Of a DNA stretch of 64,000 bases, positions 37,937 through 46,905 are shown piece after piece. The notes beneath the pieces are model-generated. The model worked only from the letters and a program-made list of their open reading frames with translations. It searched no databases and had not been told where the DNA came from. The translations under genes and the position numbers were made by a program. Position 1 is the first letter of the stretch. Each line of letters opens with the position of its first letter. This DNA comes from Sphingobacterium sp. PCS056 (GTDB lineage: Bacteria > Bacteroidota > Bacteroidia > Sphingobacteriales > Sphingobacteriaceae): positions 4,588,001 through 4,652,000 of the forward strand of contig NZ_CP096883.1 in assembly GCF_023273895.1 (NCBI RefSeq), given 5' to 3'.

Positions 37937-38087
37937 ATTTATACCATATTCAAACCAGCACCTTTGACCTTCAGCGAACCTTCTTTAGAAAATTATGGTG
38001 TTATGAATTTATCAATTATATTTTATCTTTACATAGGCTATATAAAAGCGCCTTGAACAGATAAAGAACGTAGGAAAATATTAAAAA

Positions 38088-39113
38088 ATGTATAATTTCA
38101 AAAATGACTATTCTGAGGGTGCACACCCCAATATTTTAACTAAACTCATTGAAACAAATCTCGTACAGCAACTGGGCTATGGTGAAGATGAATATGGTAT
38201 TGAAGCTAAAGAGGTATTAAAAGAAAAAATAAAAAACCCTCATGCTACGATACATTTTCTTTCTTGCGGGACACAAACCAATCTCATCGTAATTTCTTTT
38301 CTCCTTCGTGTCCATGAAGCGGTTATAAGTGCTAAAACAGGACATATTTCTGCCAACGAGACCGGTTCTATCGAAGCAACGGGTCATAAAGTTATTGCAG
38401 TAGAAACGGAGGATGGTAAATTAAGACCTTCAGATATCCAAAACGCATTAAAAGAATATGCACTAAAGCCACATGTCGTCAAACCAAGAATGGTTTATAT
38501 TTCCAATTCGACTGAGATCGGTACCATATATACAAAAAGTGAATTAGAAGATTTATCTTCATGCTGCAAGACCAATAATTTGTTACTCTATCTCGATGGT
38601 GCTCGATTGGGACATGCACTCATGGCGCAAAATAATGATATGATACTCGCTGATATCGCAAGATTAACAGATATCTTCTATATCGGTGGAACAAAAAATG
38701 GCGCATTATTGGGAGAAGCGGTTATTTTTAGGACCCAAGAACTAGCCTTCGATTTTGAATATGTATTGAAACAGAAAGGAGCGCTACTTGCCAAAGGAAG
38801 AGTACTAGCCATACAGTTTTTAGAATTATTTAAGCACGATCTATATTTCGATTTGGCACATCACGCAAACACGATGGCCTTGAAAATAGTAGATGCCGTA
38901 CAGTCAAAAGGATTTTCTTTTTTAACAAATTCAATGACCAATCAAATCTTTCCTATTTTACCAAAAGATATTATCCAAAAACTCAGTGAAAACTATCAAT
39001 TCTATATTTGGAAGGAAATAGATGATGATCATGCTGCAATTAGACTGATCACATCTTGGGCAACAGATGAAAAAAATGTTGATGCGTTTATAGCAGATCT
39101 AAAATCACTTTAA
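38088..39113 (+). CDS. Threonine aldolase-family (beta-eliminating lyase) enzyme
   Basis: A 341-residue PLP enzyme of the low-specificity L-threonine aldolase family, which splits threonine to glycine and acetaldehyde. The N-terminus NDYSEGAHPNIL, TGHISANETGSIEATGH, LYLDGARLGHAL, and the PLP Lys203 in GGTKNGALLGE are the family landmarks. No other amino-acid gene is adjacent. A shared terminator separates it from the convergent susD. Substrate range is not readable from sequence. Confidence 0.9.
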   Translation: MYNFKNDYSEGAHPNILTKLIETNLVQQLGYGEDEYGIEAKEVLKEKIKNPHATIHFLSCGTQTNLIVISFLLRVHEAVISAKTGHISANETGSIEATGHKVIAVETEDGKLRPSDIQNALKEYALKPHVVKPRMVYISNSTEIGTIYTKSELEDLSSCCKTNNLLLYLDGARLGHALMAQNNDMILADIARLTDIFYIGGTKNGALLGEAVIFRTQELAFDFEYVLKQKGALLAKGRVLAIQFLELFKHDLYFDLAHHANTMALKIVDAVQSKGFSFLTNSMTNQIFPILPKDIIQKLSENYQFYIWKEIDDDHAAIRLITSWATDEKNVDAFIADLKSL

Positions 39114-39147
39114 GCAGTTTCTCTTACTCGTGAATAATCATTAAAAT

Positions 39148-39186
39148 AAGCGTGGCTTATCTGAAACCAGACAAGCCACGCTTTAT
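39148..39186. terminator. Bidirectional terminator between aldolase and susD
   Basis: A 16-bp stem with one mismatch (39148-39163 with 39168-39183) has an AAAC loop and a T-rich right side and A-rich left side. Confidence 0.85.
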
Positions 39187-39204
39187 TGCTTAAGAAACAA
39201 ATTT

Positions 39205-40914
39205 TTAGTAACCGGTATTTTGTGTTAAAGCTCCCCCACTTCTATCAATTTGCGTTTGAGGAATTGGGAAGTATTCATTTTCAGGTTTAAAGTTCAGTCC
39301 TTTATAAGTTGGCAAAATACCCCCTTCAAAAGTTGAATAGCTCTCTAATGTAGATTTTGCTTCTCCCCATCGTACTAAATCATAAAAACGATGTCCTTCC
39401 ATAGCCAACTCTAAGCGGCGTTCAAAACGAACAGCTTTACGAGCATATGCTGGATCAGGAAAAGATAAGTACGGTTTTACCACATACACAGCAGCATTAT
39501 TATTATATGCTGTTTTTTTAGGTGGCAAATTTGCTGCACGGGCACGCACTGCATTCACATAATTCATCGCTCCTGTCAAATTGCCAGCCTCTATTTCACA
39601 CTCTGCCGCCATCAATATCACATCAGCTAGACGGATAATATTAACGTCCAAATCCGTGATATATGCTGCCCCAGAAGCGGTATGGCTACCAAATTGACTC
39701 TGTGGGATCATCGTTTTGATACCGACAAAAGGACCACCGCTTGCCACCTCTCTTATCCAAGCATTTCCTGGCATAACACCATAATCAAGATAGCGCACAC
39801 CCCTACGACCTACAGTATAATCTAAACGTGGGTCAAAACGCAATGTAGTATCCAATTTGTAAGTCAATGGCGATGCTTCATTAAAATCTGATTTGTAAGG
39901 ATTTGTACGGTAAGATCCATCCAACATCGGTAGACCATTGGCATCTACTTTATAAGCATTTACCAAGTCGATCGTAGGCTGATAAAAACCACAACATCCA
40001 ACAGGGTTATTTCCATTTAAGCCAGCCAACATATCTCCGACATTTGCATTGTCTCCAGTTCCATCAGGATTGATTGCATGTTTCGACACTAACAATGCTT
40101 CAGGTCCATCCTCATTCAGCACATCAAAGTTATTTTGAAAAGGCATTCCCTGAATATCTTTACCTGCAATAACTTCTTTGAACAACACAAGAGCTTCAGG
40201 ATATTTCTTCTGGTATAGATACACTTTACCTAAATATGCCTTTGCAATATTTCTATCCATTCGACCCGACTCTTGATTGATTTTGGTTAAAGGTAAGTTT
40301 TCAATACCGATCTTTAGATCATCAATTATTTTAGGCAATACATCATCTTTATTAGGCTTTACTTTAGCTTCATCAGCAGTCGTATTTTCGTCTACATATA
40401 CCAAGTTTTTAAAAACTCTCCAAAGATAAAAGTAGTAGTGTGCCCTTAATACACGAGCCTCACCTTCAATCTCCTTAGCTCGCGCTGCAGTGATGGTTTT
40501 CGCACCAGCCTGATCTACTTTTAATAAGCGCAACGTATTGTTAGCTCGCAATACTCCCTCATAATACACTTCCCACATTTGGCTCAAGTTATCATTTGAG
40601 CTGTTTGGTGTATGAAATTCAATCATATTCATATTAGGTTGATCGGTAGATGTTGAACCTTTATGCGCATTGTCTGACGCAACTTCCCCAAATAACCACT
40701 GACTAGGAGCAGATGAATAATTTCCCCAAGTTCCACTTACATTTCCATTCAATATGCCATAAGCACCAATCAATACCCCTTCAATTCCCTTTGCATTTTC
40801 AACTTGTGATTCTGCCAATTCTCCCTGAGGTAGTTTCTCCAAAAAGCCTTTACCGCACGAAGCAAATAAAAGTGTAGTGGCCCCCAGGATCATATATATA
40901 TTCTTTTTCTTCAT
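39205..40914 (-). CDS. SusD/RagB-type outer-membrane lipoprotein
   Basis: A 569-residue surface lipoprotein with a signal peptide and lipobox LLFASC (Cys20). SusD-like blocks include GKGFLEKLPQGELAE, RVLRAHYYFYLWRVFKNLVY, NIAKAYLGKVYLYQKKY, and near the C-terminus RAVRFERRLELAMEGHRFYDLVRWGEA. It binds substrate above the SusC channel. It follows susC by 30 bases in one operon. No glycoside hydrolase, sulfatase or peptidase lies beside the pair, so the cargo is unknown. Confidence 0.96.
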   Translation of the reverse strand: MKKKNIYMILGATTLLFASCGKGFLEKLPQGELAESQVENAKGIEGVLIGAYGILNGNVSGTWGNYSSAPSQWLFGEVASDNAHKGSTSTDQPNMNMIEFHTPNSSNDNLSQMWEVYYEGVLRANNTLRLLKVDQAGAKTITAARAKEIEGEARVLRAHYYFYLWRVFKNLVYVDENTTADEAKVKPNKDDVLPKIIDDLKIGIENLPLTKINQESGRMDRNIAKAYLGKVYLYQKKYPEALVLFKEVIAGKDIQGMPFQNNFDVLNEDGPEALLVSKHAINPDGTGDNANVGDMLAGLNGNNPVGCCGFYQPTIDLVNAYKVDANGLPMLDGSYRTNPYKSDFNEASPLTYKLDTTLRFDPRLDYTVGRRGVRYLDYGVMPGNAWIREVASGGPFVGIKTMIPQSQFGSHTASGAAYITDLDVNIIRLADVILMAAECEIEAGNLTGAMNYVNAVRARAANLPPKKTAYNNNAAVYVVKPYLSFPDPAYARKAVRFERRLELAMEGHRFYDLVRWGEAKSTLESYSTFEGGILPTYKGLNFKPENEYFPIPQTQIDRSGGALTQNTGY

Positions 40915-40944
40915 GATATTTAAATTTTAATAATTAATAAAGCC

Positions 40945-43900
40945 CTAGAATCCTAAACTAAGTCCTAACATATATTGTCTTGACTGCGGATATACTCCAA
41001 AATCAACACCCAATGCTGGGTAATCTGAAGGAGTAGCAGTTACCTCTGGATCTAAACCTTCATATTTGGTGATCGTAAATAAATTCGTAACAGCAAAATA
41101 CATTCTAAATTTGCGTACCGAACTATTTCCTCCAAATAGATTTTGAACAGGTAAATTATAACCGATCTGTAAATTCTTAAGCTTTAAAAAACTTGCATCT
41201 TGTACATAGTAACTTGAAGAGGCATATTCATAAGGAGAGGCGTCATTAACTTGCGAAGGGATCATACTTCCTGTATTTGTTGGACTCCACTCATCTAAAA
41301 CACGCACACTTTTCTGTCCTTTGAAAACTCCAAAATCTGTAAAGTAACGAGTTGCTTCATAATTTTGATTTCCCTTAGAACCATAGAAATAGGCCATTAA
41401 ATCAAAGTTTTTATATGTAGCATTAATATTCAATGAATATACGAAATCAGGGTGTGGGCTTCCGATGATTGTTCTATCATTAGCATCGATGACCTTGTCT
41501 CCATTAATATCTGCATATTTAAGTCCCCCTATCCTTGACTTTCCATCAGCGTAAGGAGCGCTTGCGATATCAGCAGCATCTTGATATATACCAACCACTT
41601 TATATCCGTAAAACGCACCCAATGGTTCTCCAGCTTTCAAAATTGATGTTTCCATACTTCTGAATGCTCCATAAACCTGCTGGCTTATTGATGGTGCCAA
41701 TGACACGATCTTATTGACATTTCTAGAAATATTTGCCGAAAGATCTAATGTGAAAGGTTTGTCCTGTTTCTTACCGTAGTGATAATTCAGTGAAAACTCA
41801 ACTCCTTTATTTTGCATATCACCGATATTGACATAAGGTGCATCTGCTCTACCTGCAACAACTGCTGGCAAAGGAAGTGGATAGAGCATATCGGTAGTCT
41901 TCTTATTATACCAATCAAATGATCCATCAAGATCGCCATTCAGAATCGAAAAATCCAATCCAAGGTTTAGTGCAGAAACTTGCTCCCACTTGATAGCTGG
42001 GTTACTGTATGCATTTTGCCATACTCCCGAACTAAGCGGTCCATTGATCGGATAAGAAGATGCATTCACTTCCACTCGATAACGATTCACATATTGATTT
42101 TGTGGAATGCGCTGATTTCCCGTCACACCATATCCTGCTCTTATCTTTAGATCATTCAACCACGAAGAGCCTTTTAAAAACTCTTCTTCAGACAAACGCC
42201 AAGCGGCACTTACACCCGGAAATACACCATATTTATTATCAGGTCCAAAAGTGGAAGATCCATCTCTTCTCACAGTTCCACTGAAAATGTAACGATCTTT
42301 ATACGAGTAGTCCACCTTTCCGAACATAGAGAATAGAGCTCCAACACTTCCCTCTCCGTTTCCAAAAATGTCCTTCGAAGCAGAATTGATGTAAAAATAA
42401 TCTAAACTTGCTGTTGTAAAGTAACCATTTCCTCTAGCAGATATTTGTCTATATCGATTTTCTATTGCCTCTGTACCCAATAAGATATTGAGGTTATGGT
42501 CATCATTAAATTTAGCTTTATAATTTAATGTATTTGTCCAAGTCCACTCTTTATTGATTCCAGAAGATTCATTCATTCCATTATTAAAGCTTCCCTCTGT
42601 AAATTCTGGATTGGGGTAGGTATATGAAACTGTATTATAATTTTCATACTTCATACCCATACTTGTACGTAAGGTCAACCCCTTAAGCAGATCATACTCA
42701 CCATACACATTTCCAAAAAATAGATTACTCTTATTTTTATTATCTTTAGCACGATAAGCTATTGCTACAGGATTTTCCCCATTCCCATATTGTCCACCGA
42801 CCGATCCAGCAAAATTTCCACCTTCATCATATACCGGTATCAAATTGTGAATACGATATGCAAAACCAAGGGCACTACCTTCTCCAATATAATCTCCGGC
42901 AGTATTGGTATTTACCCCCATACCAAAGCCTTCAGTGAACGAATATTGTATATTTTCCCCAAATCTCAACTTTTTATCAAAAGCAGAAAATGACATGTTA
43001 GAACGGATATTATATTTTTCAAAACCCGTATGAACAATGGTACCCTTTTGTTTTAAATAACCTCCTGAAAATGCATAATTAGCACTTTCACCACCTCCTG
43101 TAGCACTCAATTGATAAGATTGTGTAGGTGCATTTTGCGATAAAGCATCAAACCAATTTGTTCCTGCTTTATTTGCTTTCGTGATCTGATAAAAATCAGA
43201 ACGACTCGTAGCATTGTATTTATATTTTGACATGTCAAGGTCAGCAGGTGTAATGGCATTGCCGAGTGCTGCTCCTGCAATTATATAATCTGGTAAAGTA
43301 TTGTTTTTTCCATCCAATCTATTTTCAATATCTAAAACTTGTTGCGGACTCAACATTTTCGGAAACCGGCTACTATTAGGCACTTGTAATCCATAATAGG
43401 CATCCAAATTAATTTGTGGCTTACCCGATTTCCCCATTTTTGTGGTCACGATCACAACACCATTATTTGCTCGAGAACCATAGATAGAAGCCGCTGATGC
43501 ATCTTTCAGCACTTGCATAGACTCTATATCGTTTTGATTTAACCAGCTCAGCTTACCTTCGTAAGGCACTCCGTCAATAATATACAAAGGTTCGTTATTG
43601 TTGATGGTACTATATCCACGAATTTTAATCTGTGGTGTAGAACCGGGCGCACCGTCTGTAACAACCTGAACACCGGTAGCCCGACCTTGTAAAGATTCGA
43701 CCGCACTAGCAGCAGGCGTACTCTTCAATTGATCAACGTTAACCACAGAAACAGCTCCTGTTAGATCTTTTTTTCGTTGCGTGCTATACCCCGTTACAAC
43801 GACCTCCTCTAAATCATCACTTTGACTTAACATGCCTACAATAAGGGGCAATGAAGTGGAAGTGACATTAACAGTCTGCTTCGAAAATCCAACATAAGTA

Positions 43901-44223
43901 ATTTCTAGGACATCATTTACAGCTGCATCAATCTGAAAATTACCGTCCGCATCAGATGATGTGGCTGCCGTTTTCCCGACAACTTTAATGGTTGCTCCAG
44001 CGATCGCTTCTTTGGTAGCTGCATCTTGAATTTTTCCTCGAATAGGTTTTTGTACTGACTTTGCACTGACCGCATAATAGGTCGCATCAGCAAATTTGGA
44101 CATTGGGTTACCTAAGGTTTGATGGCTAATCAACACAAGTGCGGTAGATGCCCAAAGAGAGTATTTTATCGTTTTTTTATGCTCAATAAAATCCTCGTTA
44201 AGAAACTGTAGTAGTTTTCTCAT
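40945..44223 (-). CDS. SusC/RagA-type TonB-dependent outer-membrane transporter
   Basis: A 1,092-residue TonB-dependent channel. After a signal-like N-terminus (about 18-45) come a carboxypeptidase-regulatory-like domain (IRGKIQDAATKEAIAGATIKV, 60-145), the TonB-box region and SusC signature EEVVVTGYSTQRKKDLTG, a plug, and a 22-strand barrel (TTKMGKSGKPQINLDAYYG to the end). No STN domain, so it is not FecR-controlled. First gene of the susC-susD pair. Upstream are 530 bases with no sigma or anti-sigma gene. Confidence 0.97.
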   Translation of the reverse strand: MRKLLQFLNEDFIEHKKTIKYSLWASTALVLISHQTLGNPMSKFADATYYAVSAKSVQKPIRGKIQDAATKEAIAGATIKVVGKTAATSSDADGNFQIDAAVNDVLEITYVGFSKQTVNVTSTSLPLIVGMLSQSDDLEEVVVTGYSTQRKKDLTGAVSVVNVDQLKSTPAASAVESLQGRATGVQVVTDGAPGSTPQIKIRGYSTINNNEPLYIIDGVPYEGKLSWLNQNDIESMQVLKDASAASIYGSRANNGVVIVTTKMGKSGKPQINLDAYYGLQVPNSSRFPKMLSPQQVLDIENRLDGKNNTLPDYIIAGAALGNAITPADLDMSKYKYNATSRSDFYQITKANKAGTNWFDALSQNAPTQSYQLSATGGGESANYAFSGGYLKQKGTIVHTGFEKYNIRSNMSFSAFDKKLRFGENIQYSFTEGFGMGVNTNTAGDYIGEGSALGFAYRIHNLIPVYDEGGNFAGSVGGQYGNGENPVAIAYRAKDNKNKSNLFFGNVYGEYDLLKGLTLRTSMGMKYENYNTVSYTYPNPEFTEGSFNNGMNESSGINKEWTWTNTLNYKAKFNDDHNLNILLGTEAIENRYRQISARGNGYFTTASLDYFYINSASKDIFGNGEGSVGALFSMFGKVDYSYKDRYIFSGTVRRDGSSTFGPDNKYGVFPGVSAAWRLSEEEFLKGSSWLNDLKIRAGYGVTGNQRIPQNQYVNRYRVEVNASSYPINGPLSSGVWQNAYSNPAIKWEQVSALNLGLDFSILNGDLDGSFDWYNKKTTDMLYPLPLPAVVAGRADAPYVNIGDMQNKGVEFSLNYHYGKKQDKPFTLDLSANISRNVNKIVSLAPSISQQVYGAFRSMETSILKAGEPLGAFYGYKVVGIYQDAADIASAPYADGKSRIGGLKYADINGDKVIDANDRTIIGSPHPDFVYSLNINATYKNFDLMAYFYGSKGNQNYEATRYFTDFGVFKGQKSVRVLDEWSPTNTGSMIPSQVNDASPYEYASSSYYVQDASFLKLKNLQIGYNLPVQNLFGGNSSVRKFRMYFAVTNLFTITKYEGLDPEVTATPSDYPALGVDFGVYPQSRQYMLGLSLGF

Positions 44224-44666
44224 AATGTGAAAAAGGTTTAATTTGGTAATTTAATCAGTGCTATATCCTCTTGAAGAATCTCCCCTAGCACTACATGTTT
44301 AGTTGTTAATTAAATTTACGCAAACGATTGAAATTTCATAATTATTTGTTAAATATCTTTTAAACAAATACATAACAGATTGATACATAAGCAATAAAAC
44401 TACAATCACTTATTGTAACAAATACATTTTGTAACAAGAAAAAGACAGTAAAAAATTTAAACTCCCTATAACTCAAAAAAGTTGACACATTAATGTTAAA
44501 AAACTGTTAAAATCAAAGTAGATCATAAACTTATTCAACACTTAAAAAGTACTCTTATCTTTTATCAAAAAATTATAAACTTAAAATGACTTTCTTTATA
44601 ATTTGAAGATCAAACAAAATAGCTTCGTAAGCTAATCTTATTTTAGATAGGCAATATTTCTGTAAA
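44224..44666. other. Intergenic region upstream of susC
   Basis: About 440 bases, strongly AT-rich, between susC (its 5' side) and the nhaA terminator. Presumably the susC promoter lies here, but I cannot place a convincing TAnnTTTG on the minus strand. No gene or RNA was recognised. Confidence 0.45.
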
Positions 44667-44701
44667 GAAAAGGGCCTATACAATTGTATTGTATAAGCCC
44701 T
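44667..44701 (-). terminator. nhaA terminator
   Basis: A 14-base arm pairs with one mismatch (44671-44684 with 44688-44701, loop TGT); on the minus strand a T-rich run (TTTCTTT) follows. Confidence 0.75.
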
Positions 44702-44753
44702 ATATATCATTAATCCTTTAGTTTTTTTTTAAAAGGATACTACATGATCAGTA

Positions 44754-45929
44754 TTAACCCATTTTTTTGTTTCCAATGCTAGCAAGAAACAGATAGCCTA
44801 TCGCTCCTGAAAACAAAGAACCGATCAATACAGCAAACTTTGCTTCTTCGATTAACATCGGGTCTGTAAACGCCAATATAGAGACAAAGATGGACATCGT
44901 AAATCCAATTCCCCCAAGTAGACCTACTCCAAAGATATGTTTCCAGTTGGCCCCTTCAGGTAAGGTGCATAATTTAAGTTTTGTAGCAATAAAAGAAATC
45001 CCTAAAATACCAATAGATTTTCCAACCAGTAGCCCCCCTATTATACCAATACCCAAAGCAGTAGTTAAGCCTCCAACCATTTCACTATGAATCGTGATAT
45101 TGGTATTTGCAATTGCAAAAAGTGGGATAATAATAAAATTGACTGGAGAAGTAAGGATGTGTTCCAGTTTTTCTAATGGAGATTCATCATCCGTAGCATT
45201 TGTCGGCAATGTCAATGCCACTAATACCCCAGCAATTGTTGCATGTATACCCGAATGGTGAATAAAATACCAAATAAATACTCCAGGAATCAAGTAAGCC
45301 CAAATCTTTTTGACACCAAAATAATTCAACCCTAATAAAAATGCAAAAATACCTAAAGCAATAAATAAGTAGTTATAATGTAAATCGCCACTATAAAATA
45401 AAGCAATCACTAAAATGGCCAATAAATCATCCACAATAGCTAAGGCAGCCAAAAAAATCTTTAAACTAGCTGGCACCCGATTGCCCAATAGCGTAATAAC
45501 AGCCAATGCGAAAGCAATATCGGTAGCCATCGGAATTCCCCAGCCATGTTCTGTAGGTAGACCTTTATTAATAAACAAATAAATGAGGGCTGGAAGAATA
45601 GCACCACCAACCGCTGCTAAAATTGGTAATAAAGCTTTTTTCGGAGATGATAATTCCCCTTCCACCAATTCACGTTTGATCTCTAAACCCACCAATAGAA
45701 AAAATATTGCCATCAAACCATCGTTTATCCACAGCAGAATGGAATAGTTCAAATGAATATTTTCTGTCTCAAATCCGATCGTTGTATTTAAAAGATTACT
45801 AAACGAAGTTGCCAGTGGAGTGTTCGCAACAATCAAGGAAACAATAACGCAGATAAATAACAGAATACCACCTATATTACTAGATTGTAAAAACTGCTTG
45901 AAAATTTTTAGATTAATTAAATTTGACAT
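44754..45929 (-). CDS. nhaA: Na+/H+ antiporter NhaA
   Basis: A 391-residue, 12-helix inner-membrane antiporter that exports Na+ or Li+ for H+. The family blocks include NIGGILLFICVIVSL, LLWINDGLMAIFFLLVGLEIKRELVEGELS, MATDIAFALAVITLLG, and LAALAIVDDLLAILVIALFY with the paired Asp residues of the ion site (AIVDD). Length is standard. Monocistronic, with its own terminator. The promoter should be in the 260 bases upstream. Confidence 0.96.
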   Translation of the reverse strand: MSNLINLKIFKQFLQSSNIGGILLFICVIVSLIVANTPLATSFSNLLNTTIGFETENIHLNYSILLWINDGLMAIFFLLVGLEIKRELVEGELSSPKKALLPILAAVGGAILPALIYLFINKGLPTEHGWGIPMATDIAFALAVITLLGNRVPASLKIFLAALAIVDDLLAILVIALFYSGDLHYNYLFIALGIFAFLLGLNYFGVKKIWAYLIPGVFIWYFIHHSGIHATIAGVLVALTLPTNATDDESPLEKLEHILTSPVNFIIIPLFAIANTNITIHSEMVGGLTTALGIGIIGGLLVGKSIGILGISFIATKLKLCTLPEGANWKHIFGVGLLGGIGFTMSIFVSILAFTDPMLIEEAKFAVLIGSLFSGAIGYLFLASIGNKKMG

Positions 45930-46137
45930 GAAGACTTTTTCATTTAGTGATCAATAAGAAAAAAGTAGGTATCAAAATGACTATACGACCTACATAATGT
46001 AATTGCACTAAGATAAGTTTTTCTTTTAAAAAACGAAGCTTTACAGCCCGATATATCTGAATACTTCATGCTCAATACCACATGTATATTAACAAAAAAA
46101 CGATTTCGAAATACTTAACATAAACTTCACATCATAT

Positions 46138-46151
46138 TTACCATATGGTAA
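46138..46151. promoter_or_regulatory. Perfect 14-bp palindrome (candidate operator)
   Basis: TTACCATATGGTAA is its own reverse complement. It lies 12 bases upstream of a -7-like element and overlaps where the -33 box would be, which suggests a repressor or activator site. Confidence 0.5.
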
Positions 46152-46162
46152 GAATACAAGCT

Positions 46163-46170
46163 TATCTTTA
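46163..46170 (+). promoter_or_regulatory. -7-like element of the small peptide unit
   Basis: TATCTTTA differs from the TAnnTTTG consensus only at the last base; 22 bases before the ATG of the 31-residue frame. Confidence 0.35.
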
Positions 46171-46192
46171 TGGTAATTAAAAATGAAACAAA

Positions 46193-46288
46193 ATGATTAA
46201 AGACTTTGAAGTAACAGCTTTAGAAAGCTACACAGATGCAATCGAATTTACATTTGATGGAGATGATTTATTATCAGGAGAGGATTAA
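46193..46288 (+). CDS. Possible 31-residue acidic peptide
   Basis: A short frame from ATG to TAA encodes 31 residues, beginning MIKDFEVTALESYTDAIEF and ending in DDLLSGED. It carries ten Asp/Glu and a single Lys. The gene stands between a palindrome/promoter region and an immediate terminator (25 bases after the stop), so the peptide spans most of a short transcript. A leader-like N-terminus with an acidic core hints at a precursor or regulatory peptide, but no modification enzyme is nearby. It could also be an untranslated small RNA. No family recognised. Confidence 0.5.
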   Translation: MIKDFEVTALESYTDAIEFTFDGDDLLSGED

Positions 46289-46312
46289 CTTACCTGTATT
46301 GAACAATTTGTC

Positions 46313-46338
46313 GCACGCTTAAAGCGTGTTTTTTTTTC
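46313..46338 (+). terminator. Terminator of the small peptide unit
   Basis: Stem CACGC/GCGTG (46314-46318 with 46324-46328), loop TTAAA, followed by ten T. Confidence 0.85.
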
Positions 46339-46407
46339 TTACGGATCAAATAAAAAGGACCAATTAAATTAATCAGTCCCTTTATAGTATTGTACGGTAA
46401 AAAGTGA

Positions 46408-46860
46408 TTACTTAATCTTCATGACCATATTATCTACACCTTCTATTTTTGTATCCGCTTTACCAGTCTTATTTTTTGATGATTTATAATGTACATGATT
46501 TTGAGTCCCCTCTACATGTACAATATCAACATTGTTGGCATTGACCTTATTTCCCATACCTTCTATGCTGACTTTTTTAACTTGATCTAAGTTTACAGAA
46601 TTACTTGCACCTTCTATCTCTAATTTCGCAAAAGAACCTTCGATGGTCACTGCATTTTCCAGCCCCTCTATTTTGACAACATCATTCGCAGTCACTTTAA
46701 TAGTACGCTTATTACCTTTACCTTCTATAACAATTTCTTTTCCTTTTACCTGATCCACCTGCTTAATAGGTTTAGAATCGATCGCTGCGTAGGTTACACT
46801 TGTGGCCGCTAATAGAATAGCAGCAAAACCAAGTATCATGTTTTTTCTTATCATAATCAT
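46408..46860 (-). CDS. DUF3060-type exported protein
   Basis: A 150-residue protein with a signal peptide (MILGFAAILLAATSVTYA). The mature part is a run of short repeats such as IVIEGKGNKRTIKV, VKIEGLENAVTIEG, LEIEGASNSVNLD, VSIEGMGNKVNAN and VHVEGTQNHVHY, giving a beta-solenoid-like or right-handed beta pattern as in DUF3060 proteins. Function unknown, envelope location likely. Near, but not clearly linked to, the TPR gene (45 bases apart, same strand). Confidence 0.78.
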   Translation of the reverse strand: MIMIRKNMILGFAAILLAATSVTYAAIDSKPIKQVDQVKGKEIVIEGKGNKRTIKVTANDVVKIEGLENAVTIEGSFAKLEIEGASNSVNLDQVKKVSIEGMGNKVNANNVDIVHVEGTQNHVHYKSSKNKTGKADTKIEGVDNMVMKIK

Positions 46861-46905
46861 AACAATATATTTGTGTCTAGAACAATCAATAAGGCTATAA
46901 TGTTT

